Below the pieces are notes generated by a model, which made no database searches, was not told where the DNA came from, and saw nothing but the letters and a program-made list of their open reading frames with translations. A stretch of 64,000 nt of DNA, taken from positions 1,737,001 through 1,801,000 of the forward strand of contig CP104974.1 of assembly GCA_025452255.1 (NCBI GenBank), given 5' to 3'. Positions 8,961 through 20,216 of this stretch are shown piece by piece; positions within the stretch are counted from its first letter, which is position 1; the number at the start of each line of letters is the position of its first letter. A program made the position numbers and the translations under genes. This stretch comes from Devosia sp. A8/3-2 (GTDB taxonomy: Bacteria; Pseudomonadota; Alphaproteobacteria; Rhizobiales; Devosiaceae).

Positions 8961-9832
8961 TCAGATGCCGGTCGGCAAGCGGCGGCTGGCGCGGTAGTCG
9001 AGCGGGGTCATGCCGCGCAGCCGGCGAAAGGATTTCGCCGTGTAATTGGCGTCACTGAAGCCGGTCAGCGCGGCGATGGCGCCGATTGTCATGTCGGTGG
9101 CGACCAGCAGGCGCTCGATCCGCTCGATGCGCCGCTCCTGCACGAAAGTGGAGGGCGCCAGCCCGGTGGCCGCGGTGAACTGGCGGACAAAGTGGCTCCG
9201 GCTCATCTCGGCCAAGGTGGCGAGCCGGTCGACATTGAGCGCGCGGTTGAGATTAGTGTCGATATAGGCGACCACCCGCGCAATGGCGGGCGGCAGGGTG
9301 AAGTCGGGCGCCGCGTCAGTGCCGAAGACCCCGTCATGCAGGGCGGCCATGGCGCCATAGGCGGCGCTGGACGCCTCGCCCGGCGAAATGCCCGGTTTGT
9401 CGATCAGCGTGTGGCAGGCCAGCGCCAAGCGGTCGATAATGCTGGGCGGCAGGGTGACGACGGGTCCGGCAGCATCGATGATCTCGCGGGCGAGGCGTAG
9501 CGCTTCGCGCCCGTTCAACACCATCCAGAAATATTCCCAATGCCCGCCCCGCTCCAGCCAGTAGCGATGGGCATGGGGCAGGCTGAGCACCATGGTTTGC
9601 CCCGGCACCAGCCGGTGCCGCACGCCGGCGAAATCGAGCCGGCCTTCCCCCACAATGGTGTGCTGGATGACGAGAAAGGGCAGCTGCCGCGCTGCAATCC
9701 GTCCCGGGAATAGACTTCGTTGAGCCGCTGCTCATAGCCGGCGCTGATCGCCATGCAGTGCAGCGGCACCGCACCTTTGGGGAGCGTTAATAGGCGGACC
9801 TTGTGGCCGTAGTCGATGAGCTGGCTGAGCAC
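8961..9832 (-). CDS. AraC family transcriptional regulator (one indel)
   Basis: N-terminal cupin-like sensor (LLTLPKGAVPLHCMAISAG; LPHAHRYWLERGGHWEYFWMVLNG) and a C-terminal double helix-turn-helix (LNVDRLATLAEMSRSHFVRQF; MTIGAIAALTGFSDANYTAKSFRRLRG). Near 9690 a lost C (GGCCAG read as GGCAG) breaks the frame. A GTG at 9832 is my best start; an ATG at 9904 is also open. It is divergent from the GH4 gene across about 105 bases and probably controls it in response to a galactoside. Confidence 0.82.
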
Positions 9833-9937
9833 AAAATTACCCGTAATGGCACAAGCTTTCTCTAGCACCAATGCGGCGTTCAACGCTAGCAATGTGCTAA
9901 CCAATTCGCAGTGTGTGCTGCGTCCCGGAGGACCCTC

Positions 9938-11392
9938 ATGTCATTCAAAGTTACCGTCATCGGCGCCGGCTCGGTCGGCTTCACCAAGACGCTGATCTCT
10001 GACCTGCTCAAGGTACCCGAATTCGCCGATTGCGAATTCGCGCTGACCGATATCAACCCGCACAATCTGGATATGGTCCACCAGATCATCGCCAAGATCG
10101 TGGCGGTCAACAATCTGCCGGCCAAGGTGACGGCCACCACTGATCGCCGCGCCGCCATCACCGGTGCCCGCTACATCATGAGCTGCGTCCGCGTCGGTGG
10201 GCTCGAGGCCTTCGCTTCCGACATTTCGGTGCCGCTCAAATATGGCGTCGACCAATGCGTTGGTGACACGCTCTGCGCCGGCGGCATTCTCTATGGCCAG
10301 CGCAACATCCCGGTGATCCTCGAATTCTGCAAGGATATCAAGGAAGTAGCCGAGCCCGGCGCGGTGTTCCTCAACTATGCCAACCCCATGGCGATGAATA
10401 CCGGGCGGCCAATGCCTATGGCGGCGTACAGACCATTGGCCTGTGCCACGGTGTGCAGCATGGCGCGCATCAGATCGCCCGAGTGCTCGGCGTGGCCGAT
10501 AGCGAGCTCGACTATGTCTGCTCGGGCATCAACCACCAAACTCGGTATATCGATATTCGCGCCAAGGGCCGCAAGATCGAGAAAGACGAACTGATTGCCG
10601 CTTTCGAGGCGCACCCGGTTTATTCCAAGCAGGAGAAGGTGCGGATCGACGTGCTGAAGCGCTTCGGCGTCTATTCCACCGAGTCCAATGGGCATCTGAG
10701 CGAATACCTGCCCCGGTATCGCAAGCGCCCGGAGGAAATCTCCAAGTGGATCGACATGAGCGATTGGATCCATGGCGAAACCGGCGGTTATCTGCGCTAT
10801 TCGACCGAGCGCCGGAACTGGTTCGAGACCGATTTCCCGATGTTCCTCGAACAGGCCGCCAAGCCGCTCGATCAACACAAGCGCACGTCCGAACACGCTT
10901 CCTATATCATCGAGGCGATGGAAACCGGCCGCGTCTATCGTGGGCATTTCAATGTGCGCAACAATGGCATCGTCACCAATCTGCCCGATGATGCGATCAT
11001 CGAAAGCCCTGGTTTCGTTGACCGTTTCTGGCCTCAACATGGTCGAAGGCATCACCCTGCCACTGGCTTGCGCCGCCACCTGCTCGGCCTCCATCTCGGT
11101 GCAGCGCATGAGCGTAGAAGCCGCCATGACCGGCGATATCGATATGCTCAAGCTCGCCGTGCTGCACGATCCGCTGGTTGGCGCCATCTGCACCCCGGAC
11201 GAAGTCTGGCAGATGGTGGATGAACTGGTGGTCACCCGAGCGCAATGGCTGCCGCAATATAAGGACGCCGTCCCCGCCGCCAAGGAGCGCCTCGCCAAGG
11301 GCACCGTCAAAACCAAGGATTGGGAAGGCGCCGCCCGCAAGAAAGTCCGCACCGTGGAAGAACTGCGCGAGGTCGTGGGCGGGCACCACTAA
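9938..11392 (+). CDS. Glycoside hydrolase family 4, probable alpha-galactosidase (two indels)
   Basis: NAD+- and metal-dependent glycosidase of GH4, cytosolic. Seen: the Rossmann motif VTVIGAGSVGFTKTLISDLL at residues 4-23, NYANPMAMNT near residue 155, GLCHGVQHGAHQIA with the metal-ligand Cys/His, and FNVRNNGIVTNLP later. A lost T near 10401 (ACCTGGGC read as ACCGGGC) and a gained T near 11029 (TTCGGC read as TTCTGGC) break it into three frames. The start at 9938 has GGAGG upstream. It is more distant from E. coli MelA than the second GH4 gene, so a different alpha-glycoside is possible. Confidence 0.87.
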
Positions 11393-11418
11393 ACTTCAGA
11401 CCATCGACATCTCTCCCG

Positions 11419-11446
11419 AAACGGGCGCTCCACGAGCGCCCGTTTT
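11419..11446 (+). terminator. Terminator after the GH4 gene
   Basis: GGGCGCTC-CAC-GAGCGCCC stem followed by GTTTTGC, 27 bases after the stop of the GH4 gene. Confidence 0.85.
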
Positions 11447-11527
11447 GCTGTTTCAGGGTGAGCACAAAGTTACCCTTTGGCGGCGGAGTGATGGCACGGC
11501 GCTAACGTTTTGAGGCGCCAAACCAAA

Positions 11528-11560
11528 CGGCCCCAGCGCAGAACGCCGGGGCCGCTTTTT
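11528..11560 (+). terminator. Second hairpin between the convergent GH4 genes
   Basis: CGGCCCC and GGGGCCG arms with extra inner pairs, followed by CTTTTT. It lies between the convergent GH4 gene and melA and may insulate both. Confidence 0.7.
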
Positions 11561-11582
11561 GGAAGCAGGGGAGGTCGAAGCG

Positions 11583-12951
11583 TCAGGCGACGCGCTGCTT
11601 CCGGGAGCCGCGGGCCCATTCAGGCAGCATGGTGCCATGGGCTTCGAGGAGATCGTCGACCGGGTTCCAGATCTGGTCGAGATCGAGTTCGGCGGCGGTG
11701 TGAGGGTCCATCATCGCGGCGTGATAGATGTGGTCGCGGTTCTCGGTCATCAGCGCCTGAACGGTCAGTTCCTGCACATTGATATTGGTGCGGATCAGCG
11801 CGGTCAGCTGGGGCGGCAGGTCGCCGATAAAGGTCGGCTGCAGGCCGTTGCTATCGACCGTGCACGGCACTTCCACGGCGGCATTGTTGGGCAGCGACGT
11901 GATGACGCCATTGTTGCGCACATTGCCGTAGATCACCGAAGGTTCGCCCGTCCACACCGAATTGACGATGGAGGAGGCGTATTCCTTGGACTGCTGAACC
12001 TCGATGCGATCCGCGTTCCGATAATCCTCGGACGTCTTCTTCCACTTGGCGATCTGCTCGACGCAACGCTTGGGGTATTCATCGAGCGGAATGCCGAACT
12101 TCTCGATGATATCCTCGTGGCCTTCCTTGATGAAATAGGGCGTGTATTCGGCAAAGTGCTCGGAGCTTTCGGTGACGAAATAGCCCAGACGCGTCATCAT
12201 CTCGTAGCGCACCTTATTGGGGCAGCGCGGGTTCCGAGTCGGCTTGGGGGCACGGCCTTCGGCATAGGCTTTGAACAGGTCGGGATAGAGATCCTTGTAC
12301 GAGCCGTCGGGCTGGCGATGCTCGAATTTGAGATAGAAGGCCATGTGGTTGATGCCGGCCGAGCGGTAGCGGATTTCCTCGTAGGGAATCTCCAGATCGT
12401 GCGCCAGTTCCATGGCCGTGCCCTGCACCGAGTGGCAGAGGCCGACCTGCTTGATGGTCGGATACTTTTCCGAAATGGCCCACGTGTTGATGGCCATCGG
12501 GTTGACATATTGCAGCATGATCGCGTCAGGCGCGACCTGCAGCATGTCCTCACAGATGCTCCACAGATGCGGCACGGTGCGCAGGCCGCGCATGATGCCG
12601 CCAACGCCAAGCGTATCGGCAATGGTCTGGCGCAGATTGTACTTCTTGGGCACATCGAAATCGATGACCGTGGAGGGCTCATAGCCGCCGATCTGGAAGC
12701 AGACGACGACGAAATTGGTGCCGTCCAGTGGCTTGGCGCTGGTTGGCATAGGTCTCGACCTTGGCCGGGACGCCGAGCGTCGAAATCAGCTTTTTGGCGA
12801 TGACTTCGCTTTCTTCCAGCCGCGTGGGATTGATATCCATCAGGCGGATGGTGGCGCCTGCAAGCGCAGGGCGCTGCAGGATATCGCCGACAATGTTCTT
12901 CATGAACACAGCCGAACCGGCGCCGATAAAGGTGATTTTGGGATTTGCCAT
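11583..12951 (-). CDS. melA: Alpha-galactosidase MelA, GH4 (one indel)
   Basis: NAD+/Mn2+-dependent alpha-galactosidase that splits melibiose and raffinose-type sugars in the cytosol. Close to E. coli MelA along its length: FIGAGSAVFMKNIVGDIL, the QIGGYEPSTVIDF region, QTIADTLGVGGIMR, VNPMAINTWA, GLCHSVQGTA (metal Cys/His), GINHMAFYL, VTESSEHFAEYTP and IYGNVRNNG. About 455 aa. Near 12735 an extra A (GCCCTGG read as GCCACTGG) splits the first 70 residues from the rest. It starts 15 bases after the ABC ATPase gene, so it is the last gene of the SBP-permease-ATPase-melA operon. Confidence 0.94.
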
Positions 12952-12966
12952 AGGAATGCTCCAGCG

Positions 12967-14636
12967 TTAGGCGGCTATTTCGAATGCGGCGCGGACCAGC
13001 CGAGCCGTATATTCGGTTTGAGGATTGGTGAGGACATCGGCGACCGGGCCCTGTTCGACAATTTTGCCGTGTTGCATGACCATGACGCGGTGGCAGAGGG
13101 CGCGCACGACCTTGAGGTCGTGGCTGATGAAGAGATAGGACAGGCCCTTTTCATCCTGCAGCTTGCGCAGCAGATCGATGATCTGGGCCTGCACGGACAG
13201 ATCGAGTGCCGAGGTGGGCTCGTCGAGCAGGATAAATTCGGGCTCCAGCGCCACGGCGCGGGCTATAGCGATACGCTGGCGCTGGCCGCCGGAAAATTCG
13301 TGCGGGAAGCGGTTGAGAATGCCATCGGGCATGCCGGCATCCTTAAGCGCCCGGCGGACGCGATCGAGCCGCTCGCGGCCATTGGCCCCGATATTGTTGA
13401 CGATCAGGCCTTCCTCGATGATCTGGCGGATCGACATGCGGGGATTGAGGCTGGCGAAGGGGTCCCGGAAGACGATCTGCATGCGGCTGCGCAGGGGACG
13501 CATGGCGGCACGGTCCTTGTCGTGGATCGGCTGGCCGTCGAAGAAGATTTCCCCGCCCTGATTGTTGATCAGCCGGATCAGCGCCTGCCCGAACGTGGTC
13601 TTGCCCGAGCCTGACTCGCCCACAATGCCGAGGGTTTCGTGGCGGAGCAGCTTGATATCGAGATTGTCGACGGCCTTGAGCTCGAAGAAATCGGGCTTGA
13701 AGAAGCCGCCGCGCTTGAGGGTGAAGGCGACCTTGACGCTCTTGCCTTCCAGCACAGTGTCATGCTCGCCGACCAGCGGATTGGCCGTGCCCTTGGGCTC
13801 GGAATTGAGCAGATGCTTGGTATAGGCGTGCTGGGGATTGGCGAACAGCGCTTCGGTCGCGTTGTGCTCCTGCACGCGGCCATTCTGCATCACATAGACA
13901 TAGTCCGAGAACTGGCGGACCACGGTCAGATCATGGGTGATCAGGATCACCGCCATGCCGTATTTGTCCTTGAGGTCCTTGATCAGATTGAGAATCTGGG
14001 CCTGCACGGTCACGTCGAGCGCGGTGGTGGGCTCATCGGCAATCAGCACATCGGGGCGATTGGCGAGCGCCATGGCGATCATGACGCGCTGGCGCTGGCC
14101 GCCCGAGAGCTGGTGCGGATATTGGCGCAGCCGGGCGCCGGGATCGGGAATCTGCACTTCCTCGAGCAGCTTTTCGGCGCGCTCCATGGCCTCCTTGCGG
14201 GAGATTCTGATTGTGTAGGTGCAGAATTTCGCAGATCTGCTGGCCGATCGTGTAGACCGGGTTCAGCGAGCTCATCGGCTCCTGAAAGATCATGGCGATA
14301 TCATTGCCGCGCAGCTTGCGCATGTCGCGCTCGCTGGTGGCGACGACGTCCTTGCCCGATAGCGTGATGCGCGAATTGGGCAGGATGGTCGCCCGCTTGG
14401 TCAGCAGCTTCATCAGGGTGCGGGCGGTGACGGATTTTCCCGAGCCGGATTCTCCGACAAGCGCGATGGTTTCTGCCCTTGTGTAGCTGGAACGAGACGT
14501 CGTGCACCGCGTTGACCACGCCGCCCTCGACCTTGAAATTGACTCCGATATTGCGGGCATCAAGGATCAGTTCGCGGCCATGGCTGCCTAGGTCGTGGCG
14601 GGTGTCGGAAACAGGTTTGCTGTTGGTGTTGGTCAT
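12967..14636 (-). CDS. Fused dual-ATPase ABC transporter protein (OppD-OppF type, two indels)
   Basis: Single polypeptide of about 555 aa with two ABC domains. First domain: Walker A GESGSGKSVT, signature LSGGQRQRV, Walker B VLIADEPTT. Second domain: GESGSGKTTF, FSGGQRQRI, FILLDEPTS. It energises uptake through the permeases encoded upstream. Two gained bases break the first domain: near 14476 (GGCGAA read as GGCAGAA) and near 14210 (ATCGAA read as ATCAGAA). ATG at 14636 follows the oppC-like stop by 11 bases. Context implies alpha-galactosides, not peptides, as cargo. Confidence 0.9.
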
Positions 14637-14647
14637 TGGCCTGTTCC

Positions 14648-15849
14648 TCAATACGGATCGATAGCGTCGCGCAGGCCATCGCCCAATGCGTTGAACGCAA
14701 AGACGGTGATCAGCACGAAGATGACGGGCGAGAGGATCCGGGGATAGGAGCCGATGACCGAGAAAGAGCCGGTATCCTGCAGCATCAGGCCCCGGGAGAT
14801 CAGCGGGGGCTTCACCGCAAAGCCCGGGAAGCCGAGGAAGCTTTCGAGCAGCACCACCGAGGGGACCGACAGCGTCACCGCCACGATGATGTGGCTCATG
14901 ACGTTGGGCAGGATATGGCGGGTGATGATGCGCCCATCGGACGAACCCACCGCAATGGCGGCGCGGACATATTCGATGCGGGCCAGCGACAGGGTCTTGG
15001 AGCGCACTTCCCGGCTCAGTTGCGCCCAGCCCAGCACCGCCATGACGCCGATGACGAAGGCGATGAAGACATTGGAAGGGGCGGTGATGGGGATCAGCGA
15101 GGTCAGCGCCAGATAGAGCGGAAGCTGGGGGAAGGCGAGGACGAATTCGACGAATTTCTGCGTCCAGCGATCGAAGCGCCCACCCAGATAGCCCGAGGTG
15201 ATGCCTACCAGCGTGCCGACCACGGTGGTCAGCAGCGTCACCACCGGGGCAATGGTGAGCGAGATGCGGGAGCCGACAATGCCGCGTGAGAGGATGTCGC
15301 GGCCGAACTTGTCGGTGCCCAGCAGGTGGAAGGTCTTGGCCGGATCGGTGGGGCCGAAGAAATGGATATTGGCCGGGATCACCCAGAGGATGTGGTAGGC
15401 GTAACCCGGCACGAAAAAGCCCAGTTCGGTCGGGTTGTCATAATCCGGGCCGACAATGGGCTGGAAGGTGATGGGGTCCAGTTCCTCGCCTTCGCTGATC
15501 GGATAGACCACAGGAAGCGGCGTGAAACTGCCATCGGCATGGAAGAAGCTGATCGTGTCGGGCGGGGCAAAGCCGATATTGGTCTGCTTGGGGTCGTGCG
15601 GAGCGAAGAAATCGGCAAAGACCGCGACGAGTAGCAGCAGCACGACCGAGATCATGCCGATCATGCCCATGATCGAGCGGCGGAAGCGGCGCCAGACCGA
15701 GCTCGAATAGCTTTCGCTATTGGCATAGCGCGGGTTTATGGCGCCGGCGGAGGTGACATCGGCCTGTGACTCGGTGGCAGCTGTAGGCATGGCGGCGCCG
15801 GCATCGGGGGCAGGGGGATGGATTGATCGATGATATCGTGGGCCATCAT
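14648..15849 (-). CDS. ABC transporter permease, OppC/DppC type (one indel near N-terminus)
   Basis: Inner-membrane permease of about 400 aa with six predicted helices. The first is VVLLLLVAVFADFFAPHDP; the large periplasmic insert is typical of OppC. The EAA-type coupling loop reads EYVRAAIAVGSSDGRIITRHILPN. The ATG at 15849 overlaps the upstream permease stop (ATGA) and has GGGAG upstream. A lost C in a C-run near 15810 puts MMAHDIIDQSIPLP out of frame with the body. An internal ATG at 15790 would avoid the shift but lacks a ribosome site. Confidence 0.88.
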
Positions 15850-16850
15850 GCGTCTCCCAGCCGGATACGGGGATCAAGCACGGCCAGCATCATGTCCGAA
15901 ATGATATTGCCGATGATCAGGGTCGTAGCGAGCACCAGCATGAAGGTGGCGGTGACCCAGACGTCGCCGACCGCCATGGAGCCGGTAATGGCGGGGCCGA
16001 CAGTGGCGAGGCCGAAGACGATGGCAACTTCGATTTCGCCGGTCAGCATATAGGGCAGCACCACGCCCTGATAGGCGACGAGCGGGTGCAGGGCATTGGG
16101 CACGGCATGCTTCATGATCACTGCGCCGTGGCTGAGGCCTTTGGCGCGGGCGGTTTCTACATATTGGGCGTTGAGCACGTCGAGCAGATTGGCCCGCATC
16201 ACGCGCATATTATAGGCGAGCCCGCCAAAGGTGGCGATGGCGATGACCGGCCAGACATGCTTGACCAGATCAACGAACTTGTCCCAGCTCCGGGGGCGCC
16301 GCCGTAGCAGGGCGAAAAGAAATTGCCCACATCCTGCACGCCCATGCGGAAGACCAGGAAATACATGATGACGATGGCGAGGAGGAACCGCGGGATGGTC
16401 ATGCCGAGGAACGAGACGAAACCGAACAGGGTATCGACCCGGGAATATTGGCGGGTGGCGGCCACGATGCCCATGGTGATGCCGATGGCCGAGGCCAGGA
16501 TATGGCAGGTCAGTGCGAGCAGGATGGTGGCAGGCAGGCGCTCGGCGACGACGGCGCCAACGGGCTTGTTGAAATAGAGCGAGTGGCCGAAATCGAAGCG
16601 GGTGATGATGCCCCAGATCCAGTTGACATATTGCACGGGCAGGGGATCGAACAGGCCATTGGCAGCGCGATAGGCATCGGCCTGAGCCTTGGCCGCCTCG
16701 AAGGAAGCGCCGCCCTGATTGATGGCCATGGACTGGATATAGTCGCCATAGTCGCCCGGAGGCGCCTCGGATGATGGCGAAGGTGACAAGGCTCAATACG
16801 AGCAGAATGGGTATCGCCGACAGGATGCGCGATATGAGGAAACGGATCAT
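15846..16850 (-). CDS. ABC transporter permease, OppB/DppB type (two indels)
   Basis: Inner-membrane permease of about 334 aa. N-terminal helix MIRFLISRILSAIPILLVLSLVTFAI is typical of OppB. Later segments include TILLALTCHILASAIGITMG and the coupling loop YVETARAKGLSHGAVIMKHAVPN. Two shifts: a gained C near 16770 (ATCGAGG read as ATCCGAGG) and a lost T near 16293 (CCCTGGAG read as CCCCGGAG), which restore the peptides EAPPGDYGDYIQ and PWSWDKFVDL. Between them lies 475 bases in another frame. Second gene of the operon. Confidence 0.88.
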   Translation of the reverse strand: MIRFLISRILSAIPILLVLSLVTFAIIRGASGRLWRLYPVHGHQSGRRFLRGGQGSGRCLSRCQWPVRSPARAICQLDLGHHHPLRFRPLALFQQARWRRRRRAPACHHPARTDLPYPGLGHRHHHGHRGRHPPIFPGRYPVRFRLVPRHDHPAVPPRHRHHVFPGLPHGRAGCGQFLFALLRRRPRSWDKFVDLVKHVWPVIAIATFGGLAYNMRVMRANLLDVLNAQYVETARAKGLSHGAVIMKHAVPNALHPLVAYQGVVLPYMLTGEIEVAIVFGLATVGPAITGSMAVGDVWVTATFMLVLATTLIIGNIISDMMLAVLDPRIRLGDA

Positions 16851-16914
16851 CTGGAGCGGCTCATTTTTAGTCTGTGGGTGACGAGGGGCCGGGGCCCCTC
16901 GCCGGGAGAAGAGC

Positions 16915-19012
16915 TTAGTTGCTCTTGATCGGACCGTTACCGACGCCGGGGGCACCCGGCAGGGTATCGGGGAACAGTTCGTTGGACGATTGCTGCTCGG
17001 CCGGAACATAGAGGCGTTCACGGATCAGGCTGTCTTCGGCCCAGTTGAACTGCAGGATCGGGGTGCCCGGAGGCACGTTGACGAAACGCTTGTTGATGAT
17101 CAGCGCACCCGGATATTGGGTGAGACCGATACCAAAGAGGTTCTCGGTGTAGAGACGCTGGTAGGTCTTCATCAGCTCGATGCGCTCGGTCGGATCTGCC
17201 GTGGCGACGAAGCTGTTGACCGTGTCCACCATCTCCTGCTCGAAGGGCATCAGATCCTGCGTGCCATCGGGGCCGGCGCGGTGGCCAAAGCTGATCTGCG
17301 GGCCGGTCGGGGCCGAGTTCTGAGTGTTCTGCACCACGGTGATCAGGTCGGCGCCGTTTCTGAGGACCTGCCAGTCAAACTTGCCGGCCCGGTAGTTGGC
17401 ATCGCGCTGATTGGCAGCCCGGAATTGGGCGATGACGCGCAGGCCAAGCCGTTCCATCTGGGCGATCACGCCTTCGGCCGAGCTCTTGTCGGTCTGGTAG
17501 TCGGTCGTCGCCAGCAGGGTGATTTCGACATCGGCACCGCCCAGAATATCGGCGGGGAAGTTGACGAAGCCATTGCCGTCGGTATCGACCGGAGCCGACC
17601 TTTTCCAGCAGCGCCTTGGCGTCGTCCAGCGAGTACGGATAATAGACCGTGGAGTCATTGTCGTAATAGCTGGTCGGCGGCATCAGGCCGCCTGCATAAG
17701 GCGTGGTGAACGGCCCCTTGACGAGGGCTTCTGCCCAGCGCCTGACGATCAAGCGCGTAGCTGATGGCCTTGCGGAAATCGAGATTGCGATTGAGTTCAC
17801 GCACGGCCCGGCCGCGAGCGTCGGGCTCTGCCCCAGCCATTGCCGGACAGGTTCGGATAGAGCGAATAGGAGATGGTGCGGGCGCCGAAAGCGAGACGCG
17901 CGGGCGCGGATTCTTCGGCCGAACGGCGGAGGGCTTCAACGAAGCTTTCCGGCTGTTCGAGATTGGACAGATCGCCCGAACCGGCCACGGCCTGCACGTC
18001 GCGGTCTGCCCATGTGGACAGGCGATATTGCAGTTCGTTGAGATAGGGGAGCTGGTTGCCGTTCTCGTCGACCTTCCAGTAATAGGGATTGCGGCGCATT
18101 ACGATGATGTCGTTGGCGCGGTATTCTACCGGCGCCCGTGCACCCATGACCGGGACGTTGAGATATTCGGGCGGGAAGGCGTTCTTGAACTGATCATAGG
18201 TCGCGCCATCCTTGTATTTGGGATGCTCGGCCTTGAGGATATGGCTCGGGCCGGGGCAGAAATTGCCGTAAGCCATGGCATAGAGATATTGGGTTGGCTT
18301 GACGTCCTTGAAGGTCCACTTGACCGTATAGGCGTCAACTTGCTCTAGCGTGGTGCCTACGCCGAAGGTTTCGGGCGAAGCGCCGTTGAGCGGGGTCACC
18401 CGGTCATCGAGCAGCACATCGTTCCAGTAGAACATGATGTCTTCGGCGTCGAAGGGGTCGCCGTCGGACCATTTGGCGCCTTCTGATCAGGTGCATGGTC
18501 AGCTGATGGCCATCTTCGGACCATTCCCAGCTTTTAGCGAGATTCGGCAGTGGCTCGAGTTCTTCGGCCTTGACACGGAACAGCGGGCCGGTGCGCGTCA
18601 GGCATTCGGACAGGCCGATATCGATGCCGCCCCAACCCCGGGTCTGGCCGGCGCTGTAGTTCCAGCCTTCCGGACGCCCGCCGATGACATGGCGCATCAC
18701 ATCGCCATAGGTGCCGATGCCGTCGGGCATGTTGGCGGTCTTATAAACCATGGGTTCCTTGGGCAGGCGTTCGGCGACCGGCGGCAGCTTGCCGGCATCC
18801 ACGAACGCCTTGACGTAGTCGGGCTCGTGATATTCGGGCAGCGCCTTGAATTCGAGAATGTCCTTGATCCCCACAAAGGTGGGAACCTGCTGGGCGTCGA
18901 ATTTAGGTGGTTCGGGCGGGGTGGTGGGGGCCACTGTCTGGGCTTGCGCCGCAAGAAGGGAAATACCCAGCATCAAGCCTGCCCCGCCAAGGGCAATAGC
19001 GTGTTTTCTCAT
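16915..19012 (-). CDS. ABC transporter substrate-binding protein, probable alpha-galactoside binder (four indels)
   Basis: Periplasmic solute-binding protein of the peptide/opine family (SBP_bac_5), about 698 aa, long for the family but like rhizobial alpha-galactoside binder AgpA. Signal peptide ends near LLAAQAQT. Seen: YGDVMRHVIGGRPEGWNYSAGQ, NLAKSWEWSEDGHQLTMHL, YRANDIIVMRRNPYYWKVD. Four gained bases break it: near 18484, 17832 and 17748 (all CGA read as CAGA) and near 17605. ATG at 19012 has GAGGAATT upstream. First gene of the operon, divergent from the MelR-like regulator. Confidence 0.9.
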
Positions 19013-19046
19013 AATTCCTCCCATGGCAACGGCTGGCTTGAGCCGG

Positions 19047-19070
19047 GGGCCGAATATTCCATTCGGGCCC
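19047..19070. promoter_or_regulatory. Candidate operator in the divergent SBP/AraC promoter region
   Basis: Imperfect palindrome: GGGCCGAAT and ATTCGGGCC around ATTCC, 35-58 bases upstream of the SBP start and about 100 bases upstream of the AraC gene. A plausible binding site for the adjacent regulator, by position only. Confidence 0.4.
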
Positions 19071-19172
19071 GTCTTCCGTGCAATGGCTTGAATGGTACGC
19101 CTTGCCATGGCCGAAGCAATCCGGAATGATAGAGACTTCTTCCGGGTTTCTAAGATTTGGATTGTCGTCCAC

Positions 19173-20102
19173 ATGGATGAACTCAACGCCGCCGGAGACC
19201 CGGTCCGGCTTCCCCGGCAACGCGCCCCGCGCCCCACGCCGCGGCCAGACCGCAGCTTTTATGCCTCGGGCAAGGCCTTTGGCCGCTTCGGCATGCGCGC
19301 CTTTACGCCCCAACTGATGTCGGCGTCCCACAGCCATGGCCATATCGAGTTCAATTGGCTCACCCATGGGGCGATGGACTACCTGTTCGACGGGCGTGCC
19401 GTTACCGTGGGGGCCAATCGGCTGGTGGCGTTCTGGGCCGGCATTCCGCATCAAACCGTGGGGCTGACCGGTGACGCGATTGCCGGAAAACAGCACAATA
19501 TCTACCTGCCGATGGATTCGTTCCTGCATATGCCCCAATTGGGGCGGCTGACCGAAACCCTGATGGGTGGCGGCGTGATCCAGCTGGCGCCCGACGCCAT
19601 CGGGCTCGACACGCTGGAGCGCTGGCATGGCGATTATCGCAGCGGCAATTCCCTGCGCACCGATATTGTGCGGCTCGAAATCGGCACCATGTTCCGGCGG
19701 GCCGCCATTACCGGCTGGGACCTGCTGCTCTCACCCCGGATCGAGCCAGCCGGCAGCCGCACCTGCACCGGCTCGCCCGTGCGCTATGTGGTGCGCATGG
19801 TGCGCCATATCGTGGAGAACATCACCGAGCCGCTGACCGCCGAAAGCATTGCCGATGTGGTGGGTCTGCACCCCAATTACGCAACCAATCTCTTCACCAA
19901 GGTGATGAGCATTTCCGTGCAGAAATTCGTGGTGCGGATGCGGTTGATCCAGGCGCGCTCCCTGCTGTTCGACGGGAATTTGTCGATCGCCAATATCGCG
20001 TTTCAATCGGGCTTTGTCAGCCAGACCCAGTTTTATGAGCACTTCCGCAATGCCTATGGGATGACGCCGAGCCAGATGCGCAAGGATACGATTGAAGGGT
20101 AG
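19173..20102 (+). CDS. AraC family regulator, MelR-like
   Basis: About 309 aa. The N-terminal effector domain includes HSHGHIEFNWLTHGAMDYLFDGRAVTV and LVAFWAGIPHQTV, resembling E. coli MelR, the melibiose-responsive activator. The C-terminal HTH pair reads LTAESIADVVGLHPNYATNLFTKVM and LSIANIAFQSGFVSQTQFYEHFRNAYGMTPSQMR. Start at 19173 (MDELNAAG). It is transcribed divergently from the SBP operon with about 160 bases between and is the likely activator of that operon. Reading frame intact. Confidence 0.88.
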   Translation: MDELNAAGDPVRLPRQRAPRPTPRPDRSFYASGKAFGRFGMRAFTPQLMSASHSHGHIEFNWLTHGAMDYLFDGRAVTVGANRLVAFWAGIPHQTVGLTGDAIAGKQHNIYLPMDSFLHMPQLGRLTETLMGGGVIQLAPDAIGLDTLERWHGDYRSGNSLRTDIVRLEIGTMFRRAAITGWDLLLSPRIEPAGSRTCTGSPVRYVVRMVRHIVENITEPLTAESIADVVGLHPNYATNLFTKVMSISVQKFVVRMRLIQARSLLFDGNLSIANIAFQSGFVSQTQFYEHFRNAYGMTPSQMRKDTIEG

Positions 20103-20162
20103 GGCGTTTCGCCGGTCAGCCGAAAATGCCGCCCGGCCCTGAGGCGTCGCGGTTATACGGTA

Positions 20163-20216
20163 ACGGGCGGCCTTTGACTCGACCGTTGTACAAAGTGGGA
20201 GCCAAAGGCCGCCCGT
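20163..20216. repeat. Inverted repeat with 18-base arms
   Basis: Arms 20163-20180 and 20199-20216 are complementary at 17 of 18 positions around an 18-base loop containing a smaller GTTGTACAAAG palindrome. It could terminate the AraC gene or be a dispersed element. Confidence 0.75.

Noticed and set aside
11559-12803. Long plus-strand frame of 414 codons opposite melA
   Set aside because: It is antisense to a clear MelA protein with all GH4 motifs; high-GC codon bias creates long antisense frames.
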